A DNA stretch of 64,000 bases from assembly GCA_963825175.1 (NCBI GenBank), contig CAWGSA010000002.1:868001-932000 (forward strand), written 5' to 3'. This stretch comes from DATFTF01 sp963825175. GTDB lineage: Bacteria; Acidobacteriota; Thermoanaerobaculia; UBA5066; Gp7-AA6. Under the pieces are notes generated by a model. The model made no database searches. It was given only the letters and a program-made list of their open reading frames with translations, and was not told the DNA's origin. The position numbers and the translations under genes were made by a program. The stretch's first letter is position 1. Each line of letters begins with the position of its first letter. Positions 11,298-17,117 of the stretch are shown piece after piece.

Positions 11298-11907
11298 GGG
11301 TGGAGCTGAACGGGATCGAAGCGTCCCGCTGGCTTTCGGCCGCGGCGGTCGCTGCGCGACCAGGCGGCCGAGAATTTTCTAAACGATGTCCCTGCTGAGT
11401 CAGCCAGGTAGACCGCGGAAGCCGAGTCGACCATCAGTTCGCGGCGCGAGGAGTCTCCGCGAAGTCACCGAGCGGAGGAGCCTTGCGCCGCGGGAGCCGG
11501 AGCGCAGCGACGGGACCAGACGAGCGATCGAGGCCGCATCCGGCCGAGTCGATCGTCGATGCGCCGAAGGCGCAGGTCCCGTCGCAAGTGAAGGCGACGT
11601 GTTGGTGGAGCTGAACGGGATCGAACCGTCCCGCTGGCTTTCGGCCGCGGCGGTCGCTGCGCGACCAGGCGGCCGCGAATTTTCTAAACGATGTCCCTGC
11701 TGAGTCAGCCAGGTAGACCGCGGAAGCCGAGTCGACCATCAGTTCGCGGCGCGAGGAGTCTCCTCGAAGTCACCGAGCGGAGGAGCCTTGCGCCGCGGGA
11801 GCCGGAGCGCAGCGACGGGACCAGACGAGCGATCGAGGCCGCATCCGGCCGAGTCGATCGTCGATGCGCCGAAGGCGCAGGTCCCGTCGCAAGTGAAGGC
11901 GACGTGT
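11298..11907 (-). repeat. Two tandem 305-bp units (tRNA-Ala 3' end + 35-bp linker + 247-bp module)
   Basis: Each unit consists of 23 bases matching the tRNA-Ala 3' end (11298-11320, where the CCA is degraded; and 11603-11625), a shared linker (11321-11355 and 11626-11660) and the 247-bp module (11356-11602 and 11661-11907). The period is exactly 305 bases. The copies differ by only a few substitutions, so duplication is recent or homogenised. No gene is visible. Confidence 0.85.
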
Positions 11908-12123
11908 TGGTGGAGCTGAACGGGATCGAAGCGTCCCGCTCGCCCGCTCGCGGGACCCGTCGCGCTCCTTTGAGCGGGGGGCCGGTTTGCGGCCCCCCGT
12001 GCCCCCGGAGGTCGACGGTTCGATCCGTCCCGTGCTCCGAGACGCGCTGCGGCTTAGCGCCTTGCCCCGTCGATGAGTATTGGTGGAGCTGAACGGGATA
12101 ACCGTCGACCTCCTGAATGCCAT
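11908..12123 (-). repeat. tRNA-Ala 3'-end copy + 150-bp hairpin module + long tRNA-Ala 3'-half remnant
   Basis: Same layout as 2599-2819. Bases 11908-11930 carry the 23-base tRNA end and 11931-12080 the hairpin module. Bases 12081-12123 match the tRNA from the anticodon loop to CCA, with a 3-base deletion in the T loop. This end of the array and the one at 2819 are the only places apart from the real gene where the homology extends back to the anticodon arm, as expected for attachment sites. Confidence 0.8.
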
Positions 12124-12784
12124 AAGGGAGAGTTTCGGCGTACCGGCTCGTACCGCATCATCAGCGCCAACCGTGAAACCATGAAAACACGACCGTCGAG
12201 ACGGGACAAGTTGGTACGAGTTAGGTCAAGGCCCCGCCGTGAACCCCAAATGAACCCTGAAGGCTCCTTACTGTTCATGGGATGCCAGTCACTCTTCGGC
12301 TGCTTACCTGAGTCCGCCGCCGCCTCCCTCTCGTGCCACGAGAAAGACCACCTGGGTTCTGGTTGGCGAGGGTGCCGGGGTTCGAACCCGGGGTAAAACC
12401 GGACTCTTCCTAGGAAATTCGACCATGGGTGCGAAGATGTGTCCGATCAAGCGCCCTTAGGGCAGCGCGAGTCTCCAGGCGAGCCGCCGGGCGCTCGGGA
12501 ACCGAAGGCCGCCACCTTCGCCCACGTTGGCCGATGTGGCGCAAGCCCATCCGGAGGCGGGCGACCCGGGCCTGAAGCCGGAGTCGCGTCGGACGCGAGC
12601 CACACGGCGCGTGGAACTCAAACCGCAGAGCTGCGCGCCGGCGCCTCGCGGTGAGGCTTTCCAGGCAGCACGGGGGGAAGGCTCGGGGGCATAAGGATTT
12701 CGGAGATCGGCCATTTGCGCCGACGGCGACGGGCGTGAAACACTCCAAGAAGTTCGCCCAGGTGACGGCTCAAGAACGACGGTC
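12124..12784. other. Gene-poor spacer with a tRNA 3'-end remnant
   Basis: I see no convincing gene. On the minus strand, 12364-12396 reads as a T arm plus acceptor end: a perfect CCGGG/CCCGG stem around TTCGAAC, then CACCCTC, G and CCA. The matching 5' acceptor is missing nearby, so it is a remnant of a different tRNA (perhaps a leucine-type one) and not a gene. The rest is GC-rich with frames open on both strands and no family resemblance. Confidence 0.45.
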
Positions 12785-12975
12785 ATGAGCTCGACAGAAT
12801 TCACCACGTTGCGAGAGCGCTTTCAGACACTCCTGTCCGTCGCCGAATCGATCGCCTCGTGCCGGGAGCCGGAGGAGCTCTTCCAGAGGCTTGCCGGCGA
12901 GCTACAGCGCGTGGTGAGCTTCGATCGGCTCGGTCTACTGCTCTACGACGCCGCGCGCGAAGACCCTAAGTCTCT
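12785..12975 (+). pseudogene. GAF-domain fragment (sensor N-terminus)
   Basis: From the ATG the frame reads F-Q-T-L-L-S-V-A-E-S-I-A-S-C-R, then L-Q-R-V-V-S-F-D-R-L-G-L-L-L-Y-D. This is the opening of a GAF domain as found in FhlA-type activators and hybrid kinases. After about 60 residues the similarity stops abruptly and the frame runs into the next small gene. Only about a third of a GAF domain remains and there is no output domain. It is another truncated piece inside the mosaic. Confidence 0.5.
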
Positions 12976-13075
12976 GTACCTGAAGAGTGTGCGTCGAGAG
13001 TCCTCCCTGGCATCGATCATGATAAGGACGCCGTCAGGGGAAGAAAGCGAACCAAAGAAAGGAAGGTCGGTTGAC

Positions 13076-13228
13076 ATGGACAAGAAGAAGTCGAGAAAAG
13101 CCAAGCGAGCCAAAACGGTCAAGGACCTGCGCGCGAAGACTTTGAGCGCCAAAAAGGCCAAGGGCGTGCGGGGAGGCGCCACGGACTACTTTCTGAACCA
13201 ACATATAAGCAAGGAACCTCCACGTTGA
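13076..13228 (+). CDS. Small basic peptide with a Gly-Gly leader-like motif
   Basis: 50 residues. The ATG is preceded by AAGGAAGG. A strongly basic N-terminus (D-K-K-K-S-R-K-A-K-R-A-K) leads into V-K-D-L-R-A-K-T-L-S-A-K-K-A-K-G-V-R-G-G, then A-T-D-Y-F-L. Leaders of the form V-K-D-L-x-x-K-x-L-S-A-K-x-A-x-x-V-K-G-G occur in Acidobacteriota ahead of small exported proteins, some of Hcp-like type whose body begins D-Y-F-L-K. Here the body stops after a few residues, so it is either a truncated Hcp-like gene or a mini-peptide. The family link is from memory of the motif and is moderate at best. Confidence 0.4.
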   Translation: MDKKKSRKAKRAKTVKDLRAKTLSAKKAKGVRGGATDYFLNQHISKEPPR

Positions 13229-13238
13229 TCACTCAACG

Positions 13239-13505
13239 TCAAGTTGGATTGAGAAGGGACGCTCCTCGGCGCTTCGGCCGGTCTCTCGGCGTCCTCGCAC
13301 GATCTGACGGCGCCCAGGGCACAGCCAGCGGCGCAAGACCGGCGGCTTCGAGCGACCTGTTGACCTTGGGCAGTTGCGTGGCGAGGATCTCCTCCCAGCG
13401 GCTGAAGTCTGCCTGGGCCATCTTGCGCCATTCCACAAATCCAGCCCGGGCGTCCGGAGTCGGAGCGGTATCTGCGCTCTCGACGGCAAACTGAAGAAGC
13501 GCACA
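13239..13505 (-). pseudogene. C-terminal tail of a VPS10/BNR-repeat protein
   Basis: In one frame this stretch encodes F-A-V-E-S-A-D-T-A-P-T-P, then Q-A-D-F-S-R-W-E-E-I-L-A, then L-P-K-V-N-R-S-L. This pattern is typical of the extreme C-terminus of secreted VPS10/sortilin-like glycosidase proteins of Acidobacteriota. Nothing of the propeller is present. On the minus strand the fragment directly follows the integrase N-terminus in a different frame, so the two have been joined by recombination near 13505. Confidence 0.4.
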
Positions 13506-13792
13506 CCCGGCAGCGCATACCGCTCGAAGTACTGGTTCAAGGTCGGCATGCTAGTGAAGGAGGCCGGCCTCACCGTGGTGCCCGGCTTGCAGCCGATCTC
13601 GATGCAGGCCTTGCGGAAGTGCCAATACTTCTCGCGTGCCTCCTCGATCGTCACGTTTGCGAATGTGGTTTTCCAAGGCCGGCGACCATGCGCGCCGGGG
13701 CGGCAGATCCTGACCTTCGCCTTGCGCTGCTTCGCCGAGTACCAAAAGCCGGCCAGACCCCGGTGTTTCTTGAAGTCCTTCGAGAGGAGCAT
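13506..13792 (-). pseudogene. Truncated tyrosine-recombinase-like integrase (N-terminal part)
   Basis: The ATG at 13792 lies two bases after the excisionase stop and has AGAGGAG upstream. The ~95 residues read W-Y-S-A-K-Q-R-K-A-K-V-R-I, then T-I-E-E-A-R-E-K-Y-W-H-F-R-K and T-L-N-Q-Y-F-E-R-Y-A-L-P-G. This looks like the arm-binding and start of the core-binding region of phage-type integrases. The catalytic domain (R-H-R-Y) is missing, because the sequence passes into an unrelated protein tail. It cannot be active. Identification rests on context and general pattern. Confidence 0.45.
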
Positions 13793-13794
13793 AA

Positions 13795-14022
13795 CTAGCT
13801 CCTCTCGGTGCTGGTTGAGAAGAGGGGGCCGGTGAATTTTGCGGCGTCCTCCTCACGGCGCATGTCCCAGGAGACGAGATCTGATTCGCGGTACAAGACC
13901 CGCGTGCGGCTCACCCGCCGGGACGTCGGGCCCCTCCCCTGGCACCGGAGATTCCGAAGAGTCTGAGGCGCCATGCCGAGGAACGCAGCCGCCTCTTTGG
14001 TGGAAAACTGTCGCTCTAACAC
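13795..14022 (-). CDS. Excisionase-like HTH_17 / AlpA-MerR-type DNA-binding protein
   Basis: 75 residues from a GTG at 14022 with GGAG five bases upstream. F-S-T-K-E-A-A-A-F-L-G-M-A-P-Q-T-L-R-N-L-R is a winged helix-turn-helix of the excisionase/MerR type. It is followed by the usual G-P-x-x-R and V-L-Y-R-E-S-D-L-V-S-W recognition wing. Such proteins direct excision or regulate integrase expression. The integrase remnant starts two bases downstream, the classical xis-int order. Both point away from the tRNA-Ala gene 0.6 kb upstream. Confidence 0.6.
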   Translation of the reverse strand: MLERQFSTKEAAAFLGMAPQTLRNLRCQGRGPTSRRVSRTRVLYRESDLVSWDMRREEDAAKFTGPLFSTSTERS

Positions 14023-14253
14023 ACGTACTCCATCCGCTGGCCGATGGAATACGTGCGGACGGCGGACCGTCACGCCGTCTACTCCAGGTCGTTCAACTTG
14101 GGGACGGGAACCCAGCCCCTCGGGAATCAGACCGTCGGGGACTTCGCGAAAGCGAGGATCAGGATCGCATCCGAGACCACCCTCGTCAAGGAGAAAGATT
14201 GTTTTCGCGTGAACCCCTCGCGTGAACCCCTGGGCCTGTTGGAAACCTTCCAC

Positions 14254-14285
14254 CGAAAACGAAAAGGACGCGGGAACCCGCGTCC
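14254..14285 (-). terminator. Rho-independent terminator, probably the original tRNA-Ala terminator
   Basis: On the minus strand a perfect 9-bp stem (ggacgcggg / cccgcgtcc, 2-base loop) is followed by TTTTCGTTTTC. It lies just past the tRNA 3'-end copy at 14303, but about 360 bases from the intact tRNA. This suggests that the modules at 14303-14644 were inserted between gene and terminator. Confidence 0.75.
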
Positions 14286-14302
14286 CTACGTGCTTCTGTG
14301 GT

Positions 14303-14644
14303 TGGTGGAGCTGAACGGGATCGAACCGTCCCGCTCGCCCGCTCGCGGGACCCGTCGCGCTCCTTTGAGCGGGGGGCCGGTTTGCGGCCCCCCGGTGCCC
14401 CCGGAGGTCGCCGGTTCGATCCGTCCCGTGCTCCGAGACGCGCTGAGGCTTAGCGCCTTGCCCCGTCGACAAGTATTGGTGGAGCTGAACGGGATCGAAG
14501 CGTCCCGCTCGCCCGCTCGCGGGACCCGTCGCGCTCCGTTTAGCGGGGGGCAAAGCCCCCCGTGCCCCCCAGGAGGTCGACGGTTCGATCCATCATCAGT
14601 GGGGCGAATCGGAGATCTTGCCGTCATTCAGCGGAGCTGTTGAT
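14303..14644 (-). repeat. Two tRNA-Ala 3'-end copies, each with a 150-bp hairpin module
   Basis: Bases 14303-14325 and 14477-14499 carry the 23-base tRNA-Ala end. Bases 14326-14476 are a full hairpin module. Bases 14500-14644 are a variant whose last ~55 bases are replaced by unrelated sequence, with a changed hairpin loop. The array abuts the CCA end of the intact tRNA. Confidence 0.8.
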
Positions 14645-14720
14645 TGGTGGAGCTGAACGGGATCGAACCGTCGACCTCCTGAATGCCATTCAGGCGCTCT
14701 CCCAACTGAGCTACAGCCCC
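14645..14720 (-). tRNA. tRNA-Ala (anticodon GGC)
   Basis: A 76-base cloverleaf including an encoded CCA. The acceptor GGGGCTG pairs with CAGCTCC (one wobble), followed by the D arm GCTC/GAGC, the anticodon stem CCTGA/TCAGG around ATGGCAT, and the T arm GACGG-TTCGATC-CCGTT. Its 3' end is the source of eight partial copies found downstream over 12 kb. Confidence 0.95.
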
Positions 14721-14811
14721 ACGCGAAGAGGGCGCGAAGGATAGCACGGGGCCCGGGGGCCCGGCAAAGGCCCTCAGGCTCGCGACGCGAAGCCTCCGTA
14801 AGCGCCTGCTC

Positions 14812-14854
14812 TTGACCCATGGAACAACACATTGATACATTTCGATCTATGAAA
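14812..14854 (+). promoter_or_regulatory. Putative arsR promoter and ArsR operator
   Basis: TTGACC at 14812 and TACATT at 14836, spaced 18 bases, make a plausible sigma-70 promoter. It would start transcription at or next to the ATG at 14849, giving a leaderless message. TTTCGATCTATGAAA (14840-14854) overlaps the -10 and the start and resembles the second site at 15185-15201. Confidence 0.45.
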
Positions 14855-15157
14855 GCCCGAGAGGACCTCGTCCCGCTCTTCAAGGCGCTGGGGGATCCGA
14901 CGCGTCTGAAGATCCTGGAGCTTCTGAAGACGCGCGGGAAGTCGTGCTGCGATCTCGTCGAGCGCGAGGAGCGGGGGCTGTGCGCCTGCGACATCGAGCA
15001 GGCGGTGGGTCTCTCGCAGGCCGCGGTGTCGCACCACATGGACCTCCTGCGCCGGGCCGGCCTGGTGGAGGCCGAGAAGCGCGGCCGGTGGATGTTCTAT
15101 CGGAGAAACGATGCCGCCCTGGCTGGTTTGGCCGAGGCGGTGGCGCGGGCGGTCTGA
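14849..15157 (+). CDS. arsR: ArsR-family arsenic-responsive repressor
   Basis: 102 residues from the ATG at 14849; an in-frame ATG at 14819 would add ten residues but falls inside the promoter. Winged helix: A-L-G-D-P-T-R-L-K-I-L-E-L-L, recognition helix L-S-Q-A-A-V-S-H-H-M, wing G-R-W-M-F-Y-R. The As(III)-sensing cysteines are G-L-C-A-C-D (C45 and C47), with an extra pair at C33-C34. Arsenite binding releases the repressor from the operators before arsR and before the next gene. It is the first gene of an ars operon with acr3 and arsC. Confidence 0.9.
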   Translation: MKAREDLVPLFKALGDPTRLKILELLKTRGKSCCDLVEREERGLCACDIEQAVGLSQAAVSHHMDLLRRAGLVEAEKRGRWMFYRRNDAALAGLAEAVARAV

Positions 15158-15184
15158 AAAAAAATTGCGTGGATAGATCGACTG

Positions 15185-15201
15185 TTCTCGATTTATCGAA
15201 A
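15185..15201 (+). promoter_or_regulatory. Second ArsR-like operator
   Basis: TTCTCGATTTATCGAAA contains TCGAT-TT-ATCGA as an inverted repeat and shares TCGAT-Y-TAT and GAAA with the site over the arsR start. It lies between arsR and the downstream genes, 12 bases before the small peptide's start, so acr3 may have its own controlled promoter. Confidence 0.45.
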
Positions 15202-15212
15202 TAGAGGTGGCC

Positions 15213-15263
15213 ATGGCTTCTTTCTGCTGCCCGCCGAGCGCGACGGGCACCGCGTGCTGCTGA
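15213..15263 (+). CDS. 16-residue Cys-rich peptide in the ars operon
   Basis: The ATG is preceded by AGAGGTGG. The predicted product is M-A-S-F-C-C-P-P-S-A-T-G-T-A-C-C, four cysteines in two C-C pairs, ending at TGA. It lies between arsR and acr3 behind the second operator. The Cys pairs would suit trivalent arsenic binding or a small attenuator peptide, but nothing in the sequence proves it is made. Chance occurrence cannot be excluded for so short a frame. Confidence 0.3.
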   Translation: MASFCCPPSATGTACC

Positions 15264-15297
15264 GGCGCCCTTTGTTGCGGAAGGGTGAGGAGCGGCG

Positions 15298-16398
15298 GTG
15301 ACCTCGGTCGCTCGGGAGCCGGGAGCGCCGGCCGCCGCTCCCCGCCGGATGGGTCCGTTCGAGCGCTACCTCTCGCTGTGGGTCGCCGCCAGCATGGCGT
15401 TGGGACTGCTGCTCGGCCGGTCGCTTCCCGGACTGACCGACGCCCTGCGAAGGCTCGAGTTCGGGCGGGGCTCGCACATCAACGTCCCGATCGCCGCCCT
15501 CATCTGGCTGATGATTTACCCGATGATGCTGAAGATCGACCTGAAGTCGATCGCCGGCGTCGGGCAGCGGCCCCGCGGGCTCCTGGTGACCCTCTTCGTC
15601 AACTGGCTGGTCAAGCCCTTCTCGATGGCCTTCTTCGGCTGGCTCTTCTTCCGGCACGTGTTCTCGCCGTGGATCGGACCGGAGCTGGCCGGCCAGTACA
15701 CCGCCGGCGTCATCATCCTTGCCGCCGCGCCCTGCACAGCGATGGTCTTCGTCTGGTCGTACCTCGCCGACGGCGATCCGGCCTACACGCTGGTCCAGGT
15801 CTCCATCAACGATCTGGTGATGCTCGCCGCCTTCGCGCCGATCGTGAAGCTGCTGGTGTCCGGCGCGGCGGGTCTGGAAGTGCCGCTGCGGGTCCTGTTC
15901 CTGTCGGTCCTGATCTTCGTGGTCATTCCGCTCGCGCTCGGTGCGGTCAGCCGGGCAGCGCTCGTCGCGCGCCGCGGAAGGGCCTGGTTCGAGGAGCGTT
16001 TCGTGCGCGCGTTCGCGCCGGTGACGACGGCGGCCCTGCTCGCGACGCTGACGCTCATCTTCGCCTTCCAGGCCGCCAACATCACCGGGCGCTGGCTCCA
16101 CGTCCTTCTCATCGCCGGGCCGATCCTGCTGCAGGTCTATTTCAACGCCTCGCTGACGTACGGATTGATGCGTCTCGCGAAGGTCGAGTACGCGGTCGCA
16201 GCGCCAGGCGCCTTGATCGGGGCCTCCAATTTCTTCGAGCTCGCCGTGGCGACCGCGATCGCCCTCTATGGACCAGGGTCCGGCGCCGCGCTGGCGACTG
16301 TGGTCGGCGTGCTGGTCGAGGTTCCCGTGATGCTCTCGGTGTGCCGGGCCTGTCTGGCGACGCGGCGCTGGTTCCCCGCCGCCGCGCGCGCGGCCTGA
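15298..16398 (+). CDS. acr3: Arsenite efflux transporter ACR3
   Basis: 366 residues, ten hydrophobic helices of the bile-acid/arsenite transporter superfamily. The conserved A-A-A-P-C-T-A-M-V-F-V-W-S carries the essential Cys (C146), and F-N-A-S-L-T-Y and A-S-N-F-F-E-L-A-V-A are family signatures. It exports As(III) across the inner membrane using the proton gradient. The start is a GTG with GAGGAG nearby; an internal ATG at residue 18 is possible. It is followed by arsC after 30 bases. Confidence 0.92.
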   Translation: MTSVAREPGAPAAAPRRMGPFERYLSLWVAASMALGLLLGRSLPGLTDALRRLEFGRGSHINVPIAALIWLMIYPMMLKIDLKSIAGVGQRPRGLLVTLFVNWLVKPFSMAFFGWLFFRHVFSPWIGPELAGQYTAGVIILAAAPCTAMVFVWSYLADGDPAYTLVQVSINDLVMLAAFAPIVKLLVSGAAGLEVPLRVLFLSVLIFVVIPLALGAVSRAALVARRGRAWFEERFVRAFAPVTTAALLATLTLIFAFQAANITGRWLHVLLIAGPILLQVYFNASLTYGLMRLAKVEYAVAAPGALIGASNFFELAVATAIALYGPGSGAALATVVGVLVEVPVMLSVCRACLATRRWFPAAARAA

Positions 16399-16428
16399 GG
16401 CGCGGCTTCAGACCAGGAAGGAGCTTCC

Positions 16429-16923
16429 ATGGCCGGAGAACAAGCGCCCAAGAGACTCAAGATCCTCTTCCTTTGCACCGGCAATTCCGCACGCAGCATT
16501 CTGGCGGAGTTCTTCCTGAAGCGTCTCGAACCGACCCGCTTCGAGGTCTACAGCGCGGGGGCCAATCCACGGGGCCGCGTGAATCCCTATGTCCTCGAGC
16601 TCCTCAGGGACGCGTACCACATCGACGCCGGGGCCGCCCGCAGCAAGTCGTGGGAGGAGTTTCGGGACGTGAAGTTCGATTTCGTCATCACAGTCTGCGA
16701 CCGGGCCCGCGAGTCGTGCCCGATCTGGCCGGGGCAGCCGATCGTCGCCCACTGGGGCTCCGAGGATCCCGACGCCGCGGCGAGCGAGGAAGAGCAGCGG
16801 CAGATCATCAAGAAGGTCGCCGTCGAGATCTACCGGCGTTTGGGCCTCTTCACCGCCCTTCCGCTCGCGAGCCTGGACCGCCTGCGCCTAGAGGCGATGA
16901 CGCGGGACATCGGGCGCGCATAG
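16429..16923 (+). CDS. arsC: Arsenate reductase, low-molecular-weight phosphatase type
   Basis: 164 residues, longer than the usual ~130-140. The P-loop L-F-L-C-T-G-N-S-A-R-S has nucleophile C16. The redox pair lies at C90 and C97 in T-V-C-D-R-A-R-E-S-C-P-I-W-P-G, the same spacing as C82/C89 of the Staphylococcus aureus enzyme, so it is thioredoxin-coupled. H-W-G-S-E-D-P supplies the catalytic Asp loop. It reduces As(V) to As(III) for export by ACR3. AGGAAGGAG precedes the ATG. Confidence 0.92.
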   Translation: MAGEQAPKRLKILFLCTGNSARSILAEFFLKRLEPTRFEVYSAGANPRGRVNPYVLELLRDAYHIDAGAARSKSWEEFRDVKFDFVITVCDRARESCPIWPGQPIVAHWGSEDPDAAASEEEQRQIIKKVAVEIYRRLGLFTALPLASLDRLRLEAMTRDIGRA

Positions 16924-16969
16924 AGCCCGGGCAAGAAAGCGGGAGCCGGTCGAGGCATAATGCGCGCCC

Positions 16970-17067
16970 GGAAGCGCATGGGGCCCGGTGGCCCTCGCGG
17001 ACTTCAAATCCGTCGGCGTCGCGGCTTGTCCGGGACGGGTGGGTTCGACTCCCACACGCTTCCGCCA
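16970..17067 (+). tRNA. selC: tRNA-Sec (anticodon TCA)
   Basis: 98 bases including CCA. The long acceptor (GGAAGCG pairing with CGCTTCC) is followed by an extended D stem GGGGCC/GGCCCT, the anticodon loop CTTCAAA with TCA, a large variable arm (CGGCGTCGCGGC...) and the T arm GGGTTCGACTCCC. All are hallmarks of bacterial selenocysteine tRNA. The genome should therefore also hold selA, selB and selD; none is in this window. Confidence 0.93.
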
Positions 17068-17071
17068 CGGT

Positions 17072-17097
17072 CGCCCGGCCCCTCGTGGAGCCGGGCG
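17072..17097 (+). terminator. Possible hairpin terminator after selC
   Basis: An 8-bp stem CGCCCGGC / GCCGGGCG with a 10-base loop lies five bases after the tRNA. No T-run follows, so it may be a processing or pause structure instead. Confidence 0.35.
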
Positions 17098-17117
17098 CCG
17101 GGGTTCGATTGTTCGGG

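Noticed and set aside
11298..14644. CRISPR array
   Set aside because: The repeats are long, contain tRNA sequence and have no unique ~30-base spacers; no cas genes are present.
15213..16000. Selenocysteine read-through of the TGA that ends the Cys-rich peptide, suggested by the nearby selC
   Set aside because: After the TGA this frame stays open for over 2 kb across acr3 with no plausible short C-terminus. No clear SECIS-like hairpin follows, so a stop is the simpler reading.
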